64,000 nt of DNA from DT-110 sp030148525 (GTDB taxonomy: Bacteria; Bacteroidota; Bacteroidia; Chitinophagales; Saprospiraceae), in NCBI GenBank assembly GCA_965227445.1, contig OZ245751.1:1302001-1366000 (forward strand), given 5' to 3'. Within the stretch, counting starts at the first letter, position 1. Each line of letters begins with the position of its first letter. Of this stretch, positions 1 to 8,945 are shown one piece after another. A model generated the notes under the pieces. It ran no database searches. It worked only from the letters and a program-made list of their open reading frames with translations, and had not been told where the DNA came from. The position numbers and the translations under genes were made by a program.

Positions 1-738
1 ACCGTGAGCTTCTGGATTTACGTCGATAGTGTCAATACGGCCGATGCCGAAGCCTACATCATGAGCTTTGGTCACTGGAGTGAGCGCTGGAAGATCTCCC
101 TGCCGCAACACACCAAGATTGTGTGGACTACCAACAGCATGAACGCTCAGTTCGATAATGCCATTTCCGATATGGATTCGGGTGATGGTAACGAATTGGT
201 GCCCGGCTTCTGGTGGTACGTGACCATGGTCCACGACGGTACCGATGATATCATCTACGTCGATGGGGTAGAGGTGAACCGCAAACCTGCTGCCGGTACC
301 CTGAATAGTACCGGTCGCCCGTTCGGTATGGGTAACAACCCCATCGAAGGCGGACAGTACTTCAACGGTTTACTCGATGAGATCAAGGTGTATAATAAAG
401 CCCTGACCGCCGAGGAGATCGCCAACCTCTACGCCAGCGGAACGACTGGTCTGAACGACCTGCTGACCGATGGATTGCGCAACTACGTGCGTATCGCGTA
501 TCCTAACCCGGCTATCGACCGCCTGAACGTGGAACACGATCTGCCGGCTAACCAACCGGTGTTACTCCGTGTATTCGATACGGCTGGTCGCCAGGTTGAC
601 GGTATGCAATACGATCGCCACGAGCTGCCGGAAGGACAATTCTTCCTGGATGTGGCCGACTACGATGCCGGCACTTACTTCCTCAACGTTGTGTTGGGTG
701 GCAAGAGCCTCGGTGTTGTGAAGTTTTATAAACAATAA
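1..738 (+). CDS. LamG-domain secreted protein with T9SS sorting domain (5' partial)
   Basis: The reading frame is open from the window edge, so the N-terminus lies outside; 245 residues are visible. Residues ~1-147 look like a LamG/concanavalin-like jelly roll, ending in the typical strand FNGLLDEIKVYNKALT, which in this family usually binds carbohydrate or mediates adhesion. Residues ~165-245 form a T9SS type A sorting domain beginning YPNPAIDRLNV and ending in a short basic tail (VKFYKQ). I infer export through the type IX system and a cell-surface or secreted location. The catalytic part, if any, is upstream and cannot be named. A strong hairpin terminator follows 24 bases after the stop. 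Confidence 0.85.
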   Translation, partial: TVSFWIYVDSVNTADAEAYIMSFGHWSERWKISLPQHTKIVWTTNSMNAQFDNAISDMDSGDGNELVPGFWWYVTMVHDGTDDIIYVDGVEVNRKPAAGTLNSTGRPFGMGNNPIEGGQYFNGLLDEIKVYNKALTAEEIANLYASGTTGLNDLLTDGLRNYVRIAYPNPAIDRLNVEHDLPANQPVLLRVFDTAGRQVDGMQYDRHELPEGQFFLDVADYDAGTYFLNVVLGGKSLGVVKFYKQ

Positions 739-761
739 TTGATCATCAAATGCGAAACAGT

Positions 762-800
762 GCAGAGCCTCCGGCATAAAACCGGGGCTCTGCCTTTTCC
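762..800 (+). terminator. Rho-independent terminator after LamG-T9SS gene
   Basis: An 8-bp stem (gcagagcc / ggctctgc) is reinforced by an inner ccgg pair and followed by cttttcct. It ends the LamG-T9SS transcript and separates it from the GH130 operon. Confidence 0.7.
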
Positions 801-853
801 TCTGGTGTATTGGTGGCTGAAAAGCTTTAGTCACGAATGCAAAAGCCTATATC

Positions 854-1924
854 ATGTCTAATCTAAGTCAACGCTTTTCGCAGAATCCCATTCTGACGAC
901 TTCGGACATTGTGCCCAGCCAGAAGGGTTTAGTCGTGGAGTGTGTGTTAAATCCTGGCGTATTCGCCCATGAGGGGAAGACCTGGCTCATCGTTCGGGTC
1001 GCTGAACGCCCCGAACAACAGGAGGGTGTCACCTCCTTTCCGGTAATGCGCACCGACGGAAGTCTGGAAATAATGTCCTTTCAAAACGACGACCCCGAAC
1101 TCGATCTGTCGGATAGCCGCTACGTAAAATATAAAGGGGTTACCTACCTGAGTACCATTTCTCACCTTCGCCTCCTTTGCAGTGAGGACGGAACCCACTT
1201 CTTTGAGCCTTCCGACCGGCCGACTAAGATATTTGGTCAGGATAGTCAGGAATCCTTTGGTATTGAGGACTGCCGGGTATCCAAAATTGGGGAGACTTAC
1301 TACCTCACCTACACTCAGGTGTCCGAAAGTGGAGTTGGAGTGGGGCTGATGACCACCCGCGACTGGCGTACCATTCACCGGCAGGGAATGATCATTCCTC
1401 CCCACAATAAAGATTGTGCTTTATTTGAGGAGCCTGTCAACGGAAAATACTATTGCTTCCACCGGCCATCGGGCATCGATTTGGGCGGTAATTTTATATG
1501 GGTAGCTTCATCGCCCGACCTTTTGCATTGGGGAAATCATCGCTGTATTGCTCATACCCGTGAAGATATGTGGGACAGCGCTCGCGTCGGGGCGGGAGCC
1601 GCCCCCATTAAGACACATGCCGGGTGGCTGGAGATTTACCACGGAGCCAATGCCGATAACCGCTATTGCCTGGGCGCTTTATTGCTCGACCGGGATGATC
1701 CAACTAAGGTTTTAGCCCGGTCGGAAAAACCGATCTTCGAACCTACCTTGGATTACGAAAAAGATGGTTTTTTTGGGAACGTGGTGTTCACCAACGGTCA
1801 CCTCGTCGATGGCGATACCGTCACCATGTACTACGGTGCATCCGATGAAGTCATTTGCGGAGCGACCTTTTCCATTGATGCTATACTGAACAGCCTGAAT
1901 GTGTATTCTAAAGGGGCCCTTTAA
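854..1924 (+). CDS. GH130 family glycoside phosphorylase/hydrolase (probable beta-mannoside-type)
   Basis: A 356-residue protein with the five-bladed propeller motifs of GH130: FGIEDCR near residue 136 (D139 would be the proton-donating Asp), KDCALFEEP near 186, and RVGAGAAPI near 244, followed by EIYHGA. GH130 enzymes cleave beta-mannosides by phosphorolysis or hydrolysis; substrate cannot be told from sequence. There is no signal peptide, so it should be cytoplasmic. It is the first gene of a tight cluster with an MFS transporter (27-base gap) and a large lipoprotein, suggesting import and breakdown of a mannose-containing oligosaccharide. Family call is firm; substrate is inference. Confidence 0.85.
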   Translation: MSNLSQRFSQNPILTTSDIVPSQKGLVVECVLNPGVFAHEGKTWLIVRVAERPEQQEGVTSFPVMRTDGSLEIMSFQNDDPELDLSDSRYVKYKGVTYLSTISHLRLLCSEDGTHFFEPSDRPTKIFGQDSQESFGIEDCRVSKIGETYYLTYTQVSESGVGVGLMTTRDWRTIHRQGMIIPPHNKDCALFEEPVNGKYYCFHRPSGIDLGGNFIWVASSPDLLHWGNHRCIAHTREDMWDSARVGAGAAPIKTHAGWLEIYHGANADNRYCLGALLLDRDDPTKVLARSEKPIFEPTLDYEKDGFFGNVVFTNGHLVDGDTVTMYYGASDEVICGATFSIDAILNSLNVYSKGAL

Positions 1925-1951
1925 TAGATCGGCTCGTAAACAATCGAAACT

Positions 1952-3241
1952 ATGATCAAGCAAATTCAAAAAGAGCTGGCGTTTTTCGGCTCCCACCCGC
2001 TGGGGATGCGGGTTTTGTTGCTAACCAACCTGATCTATGCGCTGGTATTGCCCATTATTGAGTTGTTTATTGGGGCCTACATTATGCGGAACTCTTCCGA
2101 TGTGAGCTTAGTGGTGGTCTTTCAACTGGCCTTATACACCGGGATTCCACTGACCTTTATGATCAACGGCTTCCTGTTGAATCGCATCCATATCTCCTGG
2201 CTGTATTCCTTCGGGATGTTGCTGAGTGGTATTTCCATGACGGCAATGATGATGCTCGAACGACTCGACACCTTCGGGGTGGCCGTAGCTGGGCTGATCA
2301 TGGGCTTGTCGTACGGCTTTTTCTGGGCTAATCGCGACTATCTGGCCCTGGATACCACGACCGATAAAACCCGTAACTATTATTACGGGATCGAGACTTT
2401 CTTCTATACCCTTACCTTTATTATCGTACCCTTCCTGGCGGGGGCCTTTATTGCGACTACGCAGGAGCAGGGTTGGTTTAATGGTAATGTCAACTACGCC
2501 TATTACATACTGACCGGTGTGGTTTTTGGTCTGACCGTCATTGCTTCTATTCTGGTGCATCAAGGCAAATTTGAAAATCCTAAAAAAGCACCTTTTCTCT
2601 TCTTCCGCTTTGATAAGCTGTGGCGCAAAATGCTTCAGTTATCGGCACTGAAGGGAGTGGCACAGGGGTACATAGTAACGGCCCCCGTCATGCTCATCAT
2701 GAAATTGGTGGGCGAGGAAGGTGAATTAGGTATCATCCAATCGGTCGGGTCACTACTATCGGCTATCCTGTTGTACCTCCTGGGGCGCCTTGCCAAGCCC
2801 AAGCATCGCCTGGGGATCTTTTTATTTGGCCTGAGCTTGTTTGTGCTGGGTGCCAGTTTTAACGCGGCCCTGTACTCCTCCTGGGGAGTTATTCTGTTTG
2901 TGCTGTGCCTGATCTTTGCCCGGCCTTTACTGGACATTGCCTACTTCCCCATTCAATTGGGCGTGATCGATATCGTGGCGGCCCGCGAAAAACGCAATGA
3001 ATTTGCCTATATCTTCAATCACGAACTGGGACTGTACGCGGGACGCCTTTTTGGTTGTGGCCTGTTCATCATCCTGGCACGTACCATCAGCGACGAGATC
3101 GCCCTGCGCTATGCCTTGCTGGTGATTGCGCTGATACAATTTCTGTCGTATTTCGTGGCTAAATCCATCCTGCGTGATCCCGATTGGGATAAGCAGTCGG
3201 CCGAGTCCGAAGAAGAATCTCTTTTGAAAGAACCCATTTAA
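1952..3241 (+). CDS. MFS transporter, probable sugar/oligosaccharide importer
   Basis: A 429-residue integral membrane protein with about 12 hydrophobic segments, a central basic loop (near HQGKFENPKKAPF, residue ~205) and an acidic cytoplasmic C-terminus (SAESEEESLLKEP). This is the usual two-bundle major facilitator layout. It lies between GH130 and a lipoprotein, with gaps of 27 and 12 bases, so all three are probably co-transcribed. By context the most likely cargo is the glycoside acted on by the GH130 enzyme. MFS proteins with a similar look are found beside GH130 genes in Bacteroidota; specificity is not visible in the sequence. Confidence 0.75.
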   Translation: MIKQIQKELAFFGSHPLGMRVLLLTNLIYALVLPIIELFIGAYIMRNSSDVSLVVVFQLALYTGIPLTFMINGFLLNRIHISWLYSFGMLLSGISMTAMMMLERLDTFGVAVAGLIMGLSYGFFWANRDYLALDTTTDKTRNYYYGIETFFYTLTFIIVPFLAGAFIATTQEQGWFNGNVNYAYYILTGVVFGLTVIASILVHQGKFENPKKAPFLFFRFDKLWRKMLQLSALKGVAQGYIVTAPVMLIMKLVGEEGELGIIQSVGSLLSAILLYLLGRLAKPKHRLGIFLFGLSLFVLGASFNAALYSSWGVILFVLCLIFARPLLDIAYFPIQLGVIDIVAAREKRNEFAYIFNHELGLYAGRLFGCGLFIILARTISDEIALRYALLVIALIQFLSYFVAKSILRDPDWDKQSAESEEESLLKEPI

Positions 3242-3253
3242 TGGAATGCTTCC

Positions 3254-5020
3254 ATGGTGTTTATAAATCATTATCCTATGCTTGCTGTATTGCTTTCGCA
3301 AAAAAACAACCGATTCGTACTTGCCTTTACATTGCCCTTTCTGCTGGCAGCATGTACCACTGATACGGAGCCGATTATTTCGGCCGAACCGGTCGAGGAA
3401 GTAACGATCGACCGGGTGGCCGCTATGCCCGATCAGCCACAACCCTACAAAATGCGGGACTGGAAGCAGGTAACTAAAGACCTGGACGCTTACGTCTATG
3501 ATTTTTCCCAGGAAGGGGAATTCAGGCCCTTTATCTGGCTGGACCCGAATAAGCGGAACCTGGACCAATCGACATTCGGGATCTTCACCGCCATGGGGGA
3601 TGTCAGGCAGGGAGCCGATGTGAACCCGGAGGCCCATGAAGGCCTGGCCGTGTTGGGATCACTACTGGGGGCAACACTGGTGGGCATTGATAAAAGCGAC
3701 CAGGACGGCCGCAATTACGTGCGCATGGCCCGCAACTACTTCAATAGCGATCGCGGTTGGGATATCATAATGAATTTCACCAATACTGAAGGCCACATTG
3801 GCGGCGGATACGGAAATGACTGGTGGTACGATATCTATAATAATGTGCTCTTTTACGCTGTCGGTAACTACTATCCCGACGAAGGATACAACGATATTAT
3901 GCGGACTGTAGCCGAGCAGTTTTATCGGTCGGATTCCATTCTGGGCGATAATTACAGCTATTCCTACTTCGATTTTGGGGAAATGGAACCGGCGACCAAT
4001 CACATTGTACCGCAGGAGGATGCGGCTGCCGGCTATGCCTTTGTACTGTATGCCGCTTATCAGAAATTCGGTGATGAAAAGTACCTGGAAGCCGCTAAAC
4101 ACGCCCTTACCGTATTGGAAAATCAACCCGAGAATCGCTTCTACGAAATCCTGATGCCCTTTGGTGCCTATCTGGGCGCGCGCATGAACGCCGAGCAGGG
4201 TACAGACTTTGATGTGGCAAAGTTTATCAACTGGACCCTCGATGGCGATGCAACCAACCGCACAGGCTGGGGTGCCATGGTGGGTAATTGGGGAGGCTAC
4301 GATGTGAGTGGTCTGATCGGCAGCACGGTACACAACGGCGGCTATGCTTTCCTGATGAATACCTTTGATGTACTGTGGCCTTTCGCCGCCACCGTGCGCT
4401 ACGATCAGCGTTTTGCGAAAGCAGTCGGTAAGTGGACACTGAATGCCGCCAATGCCGCCCGCTACTTCTATCCCTACGAAATGCCGGATTCCCTCCAGGC
4501 CATTCCCGAATACAAGGAGGTCACCAAGAACGTGATTGCGTACGAAGGCCTGATCAAAGAATCTACGTACGAAGAATTTAGGGGGATAACGCCCTTTGTG
4601 CAGGGCGATGGTCCCAACTGGGCACCCGGCATGCCGCCGGTGACAATGTTTTCCATCTACGGCAGCAGCCACGTGGGCGTCTTTGGTGGTTTGATCGATA
4701 CTACGGATGTTGAGCAGATCCTGCGCATCGATTGCCGCAAGACGGACATGTTCCGCAAATACGAAGCGTATCCAACTTACCTGTACTACAATCCCTACGA
4801 CGAAGCCAAAACCATCACCGTAGATCTGGGCACGGAGGCAACGGATCTGTACGATTCGGTAGGACGGGAGATCTTGGTCCGTAACCAATCCGGCACCGTA
4901 GAGATAAGCCTGCCTGCCAATTCCGCGCGTGTCCTGATCCATGCGCCCGGTAATAGCACCTACACGGAATCGGATGGTATGCTCCTGGCCAACGAGGTGC
5001 CGATTGATTTCCGATACTGA
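3254..5020 (+). CDS. Large secreted lipoprotein, possible six-hairpin-type glycosidase
   Basis: The 588-residue product carries a lipoprotein signal (FLLAAC, Cys34 from this start; an alternative Met is 8 codons in). I do not recognise a named family. The mature part is rich in Trp, Tyr and Gly with a spaced alpha-helical pattern (HIGGGYGNDWWYDIYNN, residue ~180; GAYLGARMNAEQ ~300; YSSHVG-like GSSHVGVFGG ~475) that resembles (alpha/alpha)6 toroid glycosidases, plus a beta-rich C-terminal tail from ~500. Position in the GH130-MFS cluster supports a role in degrading or binding the same glycan on the outer membrane surface. Function is inference; lipoprotein status is well supported. Confidence 0.65.
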   Translation: MVFINHYPMLAVLLSQKNNRFVLAFTLPFLLAACTTDTEPIISAEPVEEVTIDRVAAMPDQPQPYKMRDWKQVTKDLDAYVYDFSQEGEFRPFIWLDPNKRNLDQSTFGIFTAMGDVRQGADVNPEAHEGLAVLGSLLGATLVGIDKSDQDGRNYVRMARNYFNSDRGWDIIMNFTNTEGHIGGGYGNDWWYDIYNNVLFYAVGNYYPDEGYNDIMRTVAEQFYRSDSILGDNYSYSYFDFGEMEPATNHIVPQEDAAAGYAFVLYAAYQKFGDEKYLEAAKHALTVLENQPENRFYEILMPFGAYLGARMNAEQGTDFDVAKFINWTLDGDATNRTGWGAMVGNWGGYDVSGLIGSTVHNGGYAFLMNTFDVLWPFAATVRYDQRFAKAVGKWTLNAANAARYFYPYEMPDSLQAIPEYKEVTKNVIAYEGLIKESTYEEFRGITPFVQGDGPNWAPGMPPVTMFSIYGSSHVGVFGGLIDTTDVEQILRIDCRKTDMFRKYEAYPTYLYYNPYDEAKTITVDLGTEATDLYDSVGREILVRNQSGTVEISLPANSARVLIHAPGNSTYTESDGMLLANEVPIDFRY

Positions 5021-5050
5021 TGGGAGTTGGAGAATTGGGGAGAGGGAGAA

Positions 5051-5342
5051 TGGGTCGATTTAGCTCGATCGGCATCCATGATGTGTAGGTACGCGATTAA
5101 TCGCAACTACCGTCTTTTTTGATTAGGCGATATGGAGATTAGGGGATCAGGTGATAGCCATTATGGAAAGGGAGAATTGGAGAAAGGGGGAGTTAGAGAA
5201 AGGGTCGATTTACCTCGATCGGCATCCATGACGTGTAGAGACGCGATTCGTCGTCTCTGCCACATCGCGTTCCGATACCCGGGATAAAGAGATTTCCGTC
5301 GTTTGAAATCCACGTAGGGTAGAGACGCGATTTATCGCGTCT
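5051..5342. repeat. Repeated unit with three variant gacgcgatt hairpins
   Basis: Two copies of a ~37-bp arm (gtcgatttaNctcgatcgg... tgtag) start at 5051 and 5201. Three related palindromes follow: gcgattaatcgc (5093-5104), agagacg/cgtctct (5237-5258) and agacgcgat/atcgcgtct (5323-5342). Each of the last two is followed by gccacatcgcg and then a ccgataccc or ccggataccg sequence. The stems differ in sequence yet remain paired. Confidence 0.6.
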
Positions 5343-5782
5343 GCCACATCGCGCCCGGATACCGTGTAAAAAAATATGGTGATTAGGAGATCATGCAAAT
5401 GGGGTAGAGCGTGTTCAAATAACACCGCCCCAAGCCCGAAAAAATAAGCCCACTGCTTCAGCAGAAAAAATAAGCCCACTGCTTCAGCAGTGGGAAAAAA
5501 AGATGACAGAACCTCAAAAACAACCACCACTTTAGTGGTAAACCCCATTCGGGCGGTAGCACGCAAGGGCAAAGTACCTACTACCAAATACCCATTCATC
5601 ATTAAGCATTAAGCATTATTATAGGCAATCTATCCCAAACCTACTTCCGGTCTCCACGCACGACGCACGACGCTCGCTCGATCCAGTAGCGCTGCGGGTC
5701 AAGATTCTTTATTCTTCGGGGGGGGTAATACATGTCCTACATTCCGTACCTACCGGCACGGTTTTCCCTTGTCCGATTCTGA

Positions 5783-5853
5783 TTTCTACCCATATCTGGT
5801 CCCTAACGGGACCTTTTCAGAATGCCCCTTTAGGGGCGGAATATGGGTAGAAA
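5783..5853. repeat. Compound hairpin (three-way junction-like)
   Basis: An outer 13-bp perfect stem (tttctacccatat at 5783-5795 with 5841-5853) encloses two inner hairpins: ggtccc/gggacc with loop taac (5798-5813) and gcccct/aggggc with loop tt (5824-5837). Whether it acts as DNA or RNA is unknown; no gene is within 290 bases downstream. Confidence 0.6.
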
Positions 5854-6149
5854 CGCAAAGTCGAAGTATGGCAGGCGTGCCGTTCCCCGGGCGCCGAAGT
5901 CCGTACGGACGGAAGGGCTAGGTACGCAATGTGTTCGCCCTCCCAAGGACCATTCAGCTTAAATAATTATTGAACCGCAGCACTAGAGGATCGAGCACCT
6001 CTGCCCGTATCGGTCAAGTCCCTTGAGTCGCTACAGTCCCTTCTTTCCCTTCAGTCGCGGTGACGCACCACGCCCGAACATCCCCACTACGGTGAGGTTC
6101 TATATGAGTAAATGACCCATTTGGCGGAAGCCAAAAAACCAACTAAACC

Positions 6150-7202
6150 ATGTCTCAAAGAAATCCATCCCGTGCCCTTCGGGTGCTTTTAGTTCTTATT
6201 GCCGTCACGGTGATCTTGTATTACGGACGTCCTTTTTTGTTGCCGCTTGCTTTTGGTGGTTTCCTGGCGATGGTTTTCTATCCACTCATCCTGGCATTAC
6301 GGAAACGGGGTATCCCCAACTGGGGAGGCATTTCGGTGGCGGTTTTAATACTGATGTTGATTCTGGGCCTGATTGGAGGGACCACCTTTTTTCAGACCCG
6401 GTCCCTCGTACAGGACTGGCCTAAGATTCGATCTGAGATCAATAAGAAACAGGAACAAACCGAGGATTACCTGATAAAGAACGTAGGAATTGTATCGGAG
6501 GATCGCATCGAAAAAGTGAAAAAAAGGATTGGTGAACAAAGCCAACAAATACAATCCATCGCCGCCAGTTTCTTTGATTCTTTTTTTTCCAGTATTACCG
6601 GGACCTTATTGGCGTTTGTGTACATGGTGATTTTTCTGTGGGAGGAAGCCCGCCTGTTTGGTTTTGTATGCAGGCTGGCGCCCGACTCATCCGATGAAGA
6701 GGTGACCAGGGCGGTCCGTGCTTCCCGAAAAGTAGCCGCCCAGTATCTGATCGGGCGGGTAATACTGATCGGAATACTGAGTATCTTTTACAGCATCGGC
6801 TTTATGATCTTTGGTTTACAGTATGGCATCCCTATTGCCATATTAGCGGCCGTTCTGTCCATTATTCCCTATATCGGTAATATTGTTGGTGGCGTATTCG
6901 CCATCACCATTGCTCTGGCGACGGGCGGAAGTACCTATACTATGTTGGGGGTCTTGGGAACGATGGTGGTCGCCCAAATTCTGGAAAGCAATATTCTGAC
7001 CCCCTGGATAATGGGGGATCGCGTGGCCCTGAACCCACTGGCCACTGTAGCCGGCGTTATAGGCTTCGGAATTATCTGGGGTGTTCCCGGTACCATATTG
7101 GCCGTTCCCGTGATCGGGATAGCCAAGACGGTATTTAATGCTATTCCCGGTCTGGAGCCCTATGGCTATTTAATGGGCTTTAATTCACGGAATAGCGGGT
7201 GA
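6150..7202 (+). CDS. AI-2E family transporter (PerM/UPF0118-type permease)
   Basis: A 350-residue membrane protein: two N-terminal helices, a third near residue 60-80, a soluble helical section (residues ~90-145, rich in Lys/Glu/Gln) and a C-terminal block of four or five helices with the family signatures IPYIGNIVGG and GDRVALNPLATVAGVIGFG. The family exports autoinducer-2 in E. coli (TqsA) and includes Na+/H+ antiporter-like members, so the substrate here is open. The start is preceded by the A/C-rich leader ccaaaaaaccaactaaacc rather than a Shine-Dalgarno site. It converges with the next gene, only 5 bases apart. Confidence 0.85.
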   Translation: MSQRNPSRALRVLLVLIAVTVILYYGRPFLLPLAFGGFLAMVFYPLILALRKRGIPNWGGISVAVLILMLILGLIGGTTFFQTRSLVQDWPKIRSEINKKQEQTEDYLIKNVGIVSEDRIEKVKKRIGEQSQQIQSIAASFFDSFFSSITGTLLAFVYMVIFLWEEARLFGFVCRLAPDSSDEEVTRAVRASRKVAAQYLIGRVILIGILSIFYSIGFMIFGLQYGIPIAILAAVLSIIPYIGNIVGGVFAITIALATGGSTYTMLGVLGTMVVAQILESNILTPWIMGDRVALNPLATVAGVIGFGIIWGVPGTILAVPVIGIAKTVFNAIPGLEPYGYLMGFNSRNSG

Positions 7203-7207
7203 ATCCC

Positions 7208-8014
7208 TCAGCGCGATAATCCGCTTAGAAACCCGTCGATTTCCCGGTTAACCCGCTCGGGTTCTTCAACGGTGGAGGTATGACCTGCGCGTGGGATCTC
7301 TACGAGCCTGGCATTGGGAATATATTTGGCCAGGTATTCTGATTTTGCGGGAACGGTGGCAATGTCTTCGGAGCCAACGATGATCAGGGTAGGGCAGGTA
7401 ATGGTTTTTAGCTGATCAGGTGACACCGCCTCCCGGTCGATCACCCCCTGTACGGCCCGGATTATCTTTTTTGAATTACCCGTCAGTTCGCGCCCCCATT
7501 TTTTGCGCTCCTCCTTCCGGTTCGGATCATTTAGAAACGGATCACCAAACATGATCTTCATGACCGGCTTTTTGACCGCCCAAGTGCCCAATAGTTTTAC
7601 GATCCTGTTGAGGGTACGGTAACGGGGTACATTTTCCTCGGGCTCGGCCTGGGCGGAGGTCTCCAGCAGCATGAGCGATTGTAGGCGCTCAGGGTGCCGA
7701 ATGGCCATGCGCATGGCCACAAATCCGCCCATGCTGAGTCCGGCAAAGTGGCACCGCCCGATACCCAATCCATCCAAAAGGGCGCGGGCATCTTCGGTGA
7801 GGGTGTCCATATCGTAGCCAGCTTCGGTTACTTCGCTCTGACCTTGCCCGCGGTGATCGTAGGCGATGACCCGGTAACGATCCTTCAGGTGGTCGATCTG
7901 GGCCCGGAACATCCGGTGACTCCACAAGAGACCATGTGAAAAGACAATAGTTTCGGGGCCCGAACCGGCTTCCTCGTAGTACAGACGTACGTCTGGTGTA
8001 TTTAAATAAGGCAT
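7208..8014 (-). CDS. Alpha/beta-fold hydrolase
   Basis: A 268-residue hydrolase with the complete triad layout: oxyanion motif FSHGLLW near residue 25, nucleophile elbow GLSMGG (Ser94), acid in VGSEDIATVP (Asp ~217) and RAGHTSTVEEP (His ~248). DHRGQGQS at 53-60 is typical of the esterase/3-oxoadipate enol-lactonase-like group. No signal peptide, so it is cytoplasmic. No pathway partner is adjacent: it faces the AI-2E-type permease and diverges from DoxX. Substrate cannot be inferred; loose similarity to PcaD-type lactonases should not be read as pathway evidence. Confidence 0.85.
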   Translation of the reverse strand: MPYLNTPDVRLYYEEAGSGPETIVFSHGLLWSHRMFRAQIDHLKDRYRVIAYDHRGQGQSEVTEAGYDMDTLTEDARALLDGLGIGRCHFAGLSMGGFVAMRMAIRHPERLQSLMLLETSAQAEPEENVPRYRTLNRIVKLLGTWAVKKPVMKIMFGDPFLNDPNRKEERKKWGRELTGNSKKIIRAVQGVIDREAVSPDQLKTITCPTLIIVGSEDIATVPAKSEYLAKYIPNARLVEIPRAGHTSTVEEPERVNREIDGFLSGLSR

Positions 8015-8144
8015 AAGCTAGAATGGGAATTGTTCGTAATTCATTGATTTACATTGCGAAACAACCTGCGTTTCACTATATTAATACAGAGAAACCGGAA
8101 GGTACAGTGAGGATCTTCTGCATTCATCAATCTAAACCAATCGT

Positions 8145-8507
8145 ATGAAAACAGTAACATCTTTAGGCAAGTATTTATTTGCACTCCCATTTTTGGTATT
8201 TGGTATTTTCCATTTTATGAAGGCCGGAGACATGGCGGGAATGACTCCTGGTGGCAGCGAAATACTCGTATACGTTACCGGGGCCGCGCACATCCTGGCG
8301 GCCATTAGTATGCTGATCGGAAAGTTGGATAAACTGGCGGCCATCCTGTTGGCACTTATGCTGCTGCTTTTTATCATACTGGTGCACGTACCGGCAATGG
8401 AAAATAATCCAAATGAAATGAATGCCATTTTGAAAAACGTGGTTATGATGGGAGGAGCGCTCATGTATGCTCATACATCGGCCAGGGATAACTCCGTAGT
8501 TGGATAA
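8145..8507 (+). CDS. DoxX family membrane protein
   Basis: A 120-residue protein with four predicted transmembrane segments (about 5-24, 42-60, 65-86, 98-113). The first ends FGIFHFMKAGDMAG, the usual opening of DoxX/DoxD-like proteins. These are small inner-membrane proteins linked in some bacteria to redox or thiol stress. It is the first of a run of small envelope and stress genes, and has its own strong terminator, so it is probably transcribed alone. Confidence 0.75.
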   Translation: MKTVTSLGKYLFALPFLVFGIFHFMKAGDMAGMTPGGSEILVYVTGAAHILAAISMLIGKLDKLAAILLALMLLLFIILVHVPAMENNPNEMNAILKNVVMMGGALMYAHTSARDNSVVG

Positions 8508-8529
8508 GTATAGATATGAATTTAGGCGA

Positions 8530-8563
8530 CCCCCTCCTTTTCACGGCAAAAGGAGGGGGTTTT
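8530..8563 (+). terminator. Terminator after DoxX gene
   Basis: A perfect 12-bp stem (ccccctcctttt / aaaaggaggggg) with loop cacggc, followed by tttt. It lies 23 bases after the DoxX stop. Confidence 0.8.
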
Positions 8564-8766
8564 GTGTTTGGCGATCTCACGCAGGTGGCTCCAGTCTATG
8601 CAGTCCCTCACGTCTCTTAAGCTCGATAGTCCCGGATGATCATCGAACATAGTCGGCCTTCAAGCTTTCTATCCATAGATGCCGCAATCGACGAATCTAC
8701 CCAAATGAAAACACAAAAACAGTCGGTTGGCAGGGTTCAATTTTGTAACCCAAAAAACCAAAATCA

Positions 8767-8919
8767 ATGGGACGTTTAGCATTAATGTTTTTAATCGTAG
8801 CTCTGGTAGCTGCCGTATTTGGATTTGGTGGTATCGCTGCCGGCGCAGCCGGAATTGCCAAGATCCTGTTCTTTATTTTCCTGGTACTCTTTGTCGTTTC
8901 TTTAATCCGCAGAGCGTGA
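8767..8919 (+). CDS. DUF1328 (YtjA-like) small membrane protein
   Basis: A 50-residue protein: MGRLALMFLIVALV, then AAVFGFGGIAAGAAGIAKIL, then a second hydrophobic helix ending SLIRRA. Length, two helices and the GFGGIAAGAAGIAKI core match DUF1328, a family of small, often stress-induced inner-membrane proteins of unknown role. The leader cccaaaaaaccaaaatca resembles those of the CsbD and AI-2E-type genes. It sits just upstream of a CsbD gene, separated by the 103-nt structured repeat. The call rests on motif and length together. Confidence 0.8.
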   Translation: MGRLALMFLIVALVAAVFGFGGIAAGAAGIAKILFFIFLVLFVVSLIRRA

Positions 8920-8945
8920 CCAGTCCCTTTTTGCCGTAAGGCAGA

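Larger units (their letters stand above)
5021..6149. other. Gene-free 1.1-kb region dense in palindromic repeats
   Basis: No convincing gene is present. The stretch holds a duplicated arm (5051-5088 and 5201-5238), three variant hairpins of the acgcgatt..aatcgcgt type, a direct 24-bp duplication containing aataagcccactgcttcagcag (about 5445 and 5469), a further hairpin accactttagtggt (~5527), and a compound hairpin at 5783-5853. It looks like an accumulation zone for REP-like elements between two transcription units. Confidence 0.6.

Noticed and set aside
3662..4942. 426-codon open frame antisense to the lipoprotein gene
   Set aside because: It mirrors a GC-rich real gene, has no signal or family motif, and the plus-strand lipoprotein is clearly coding.
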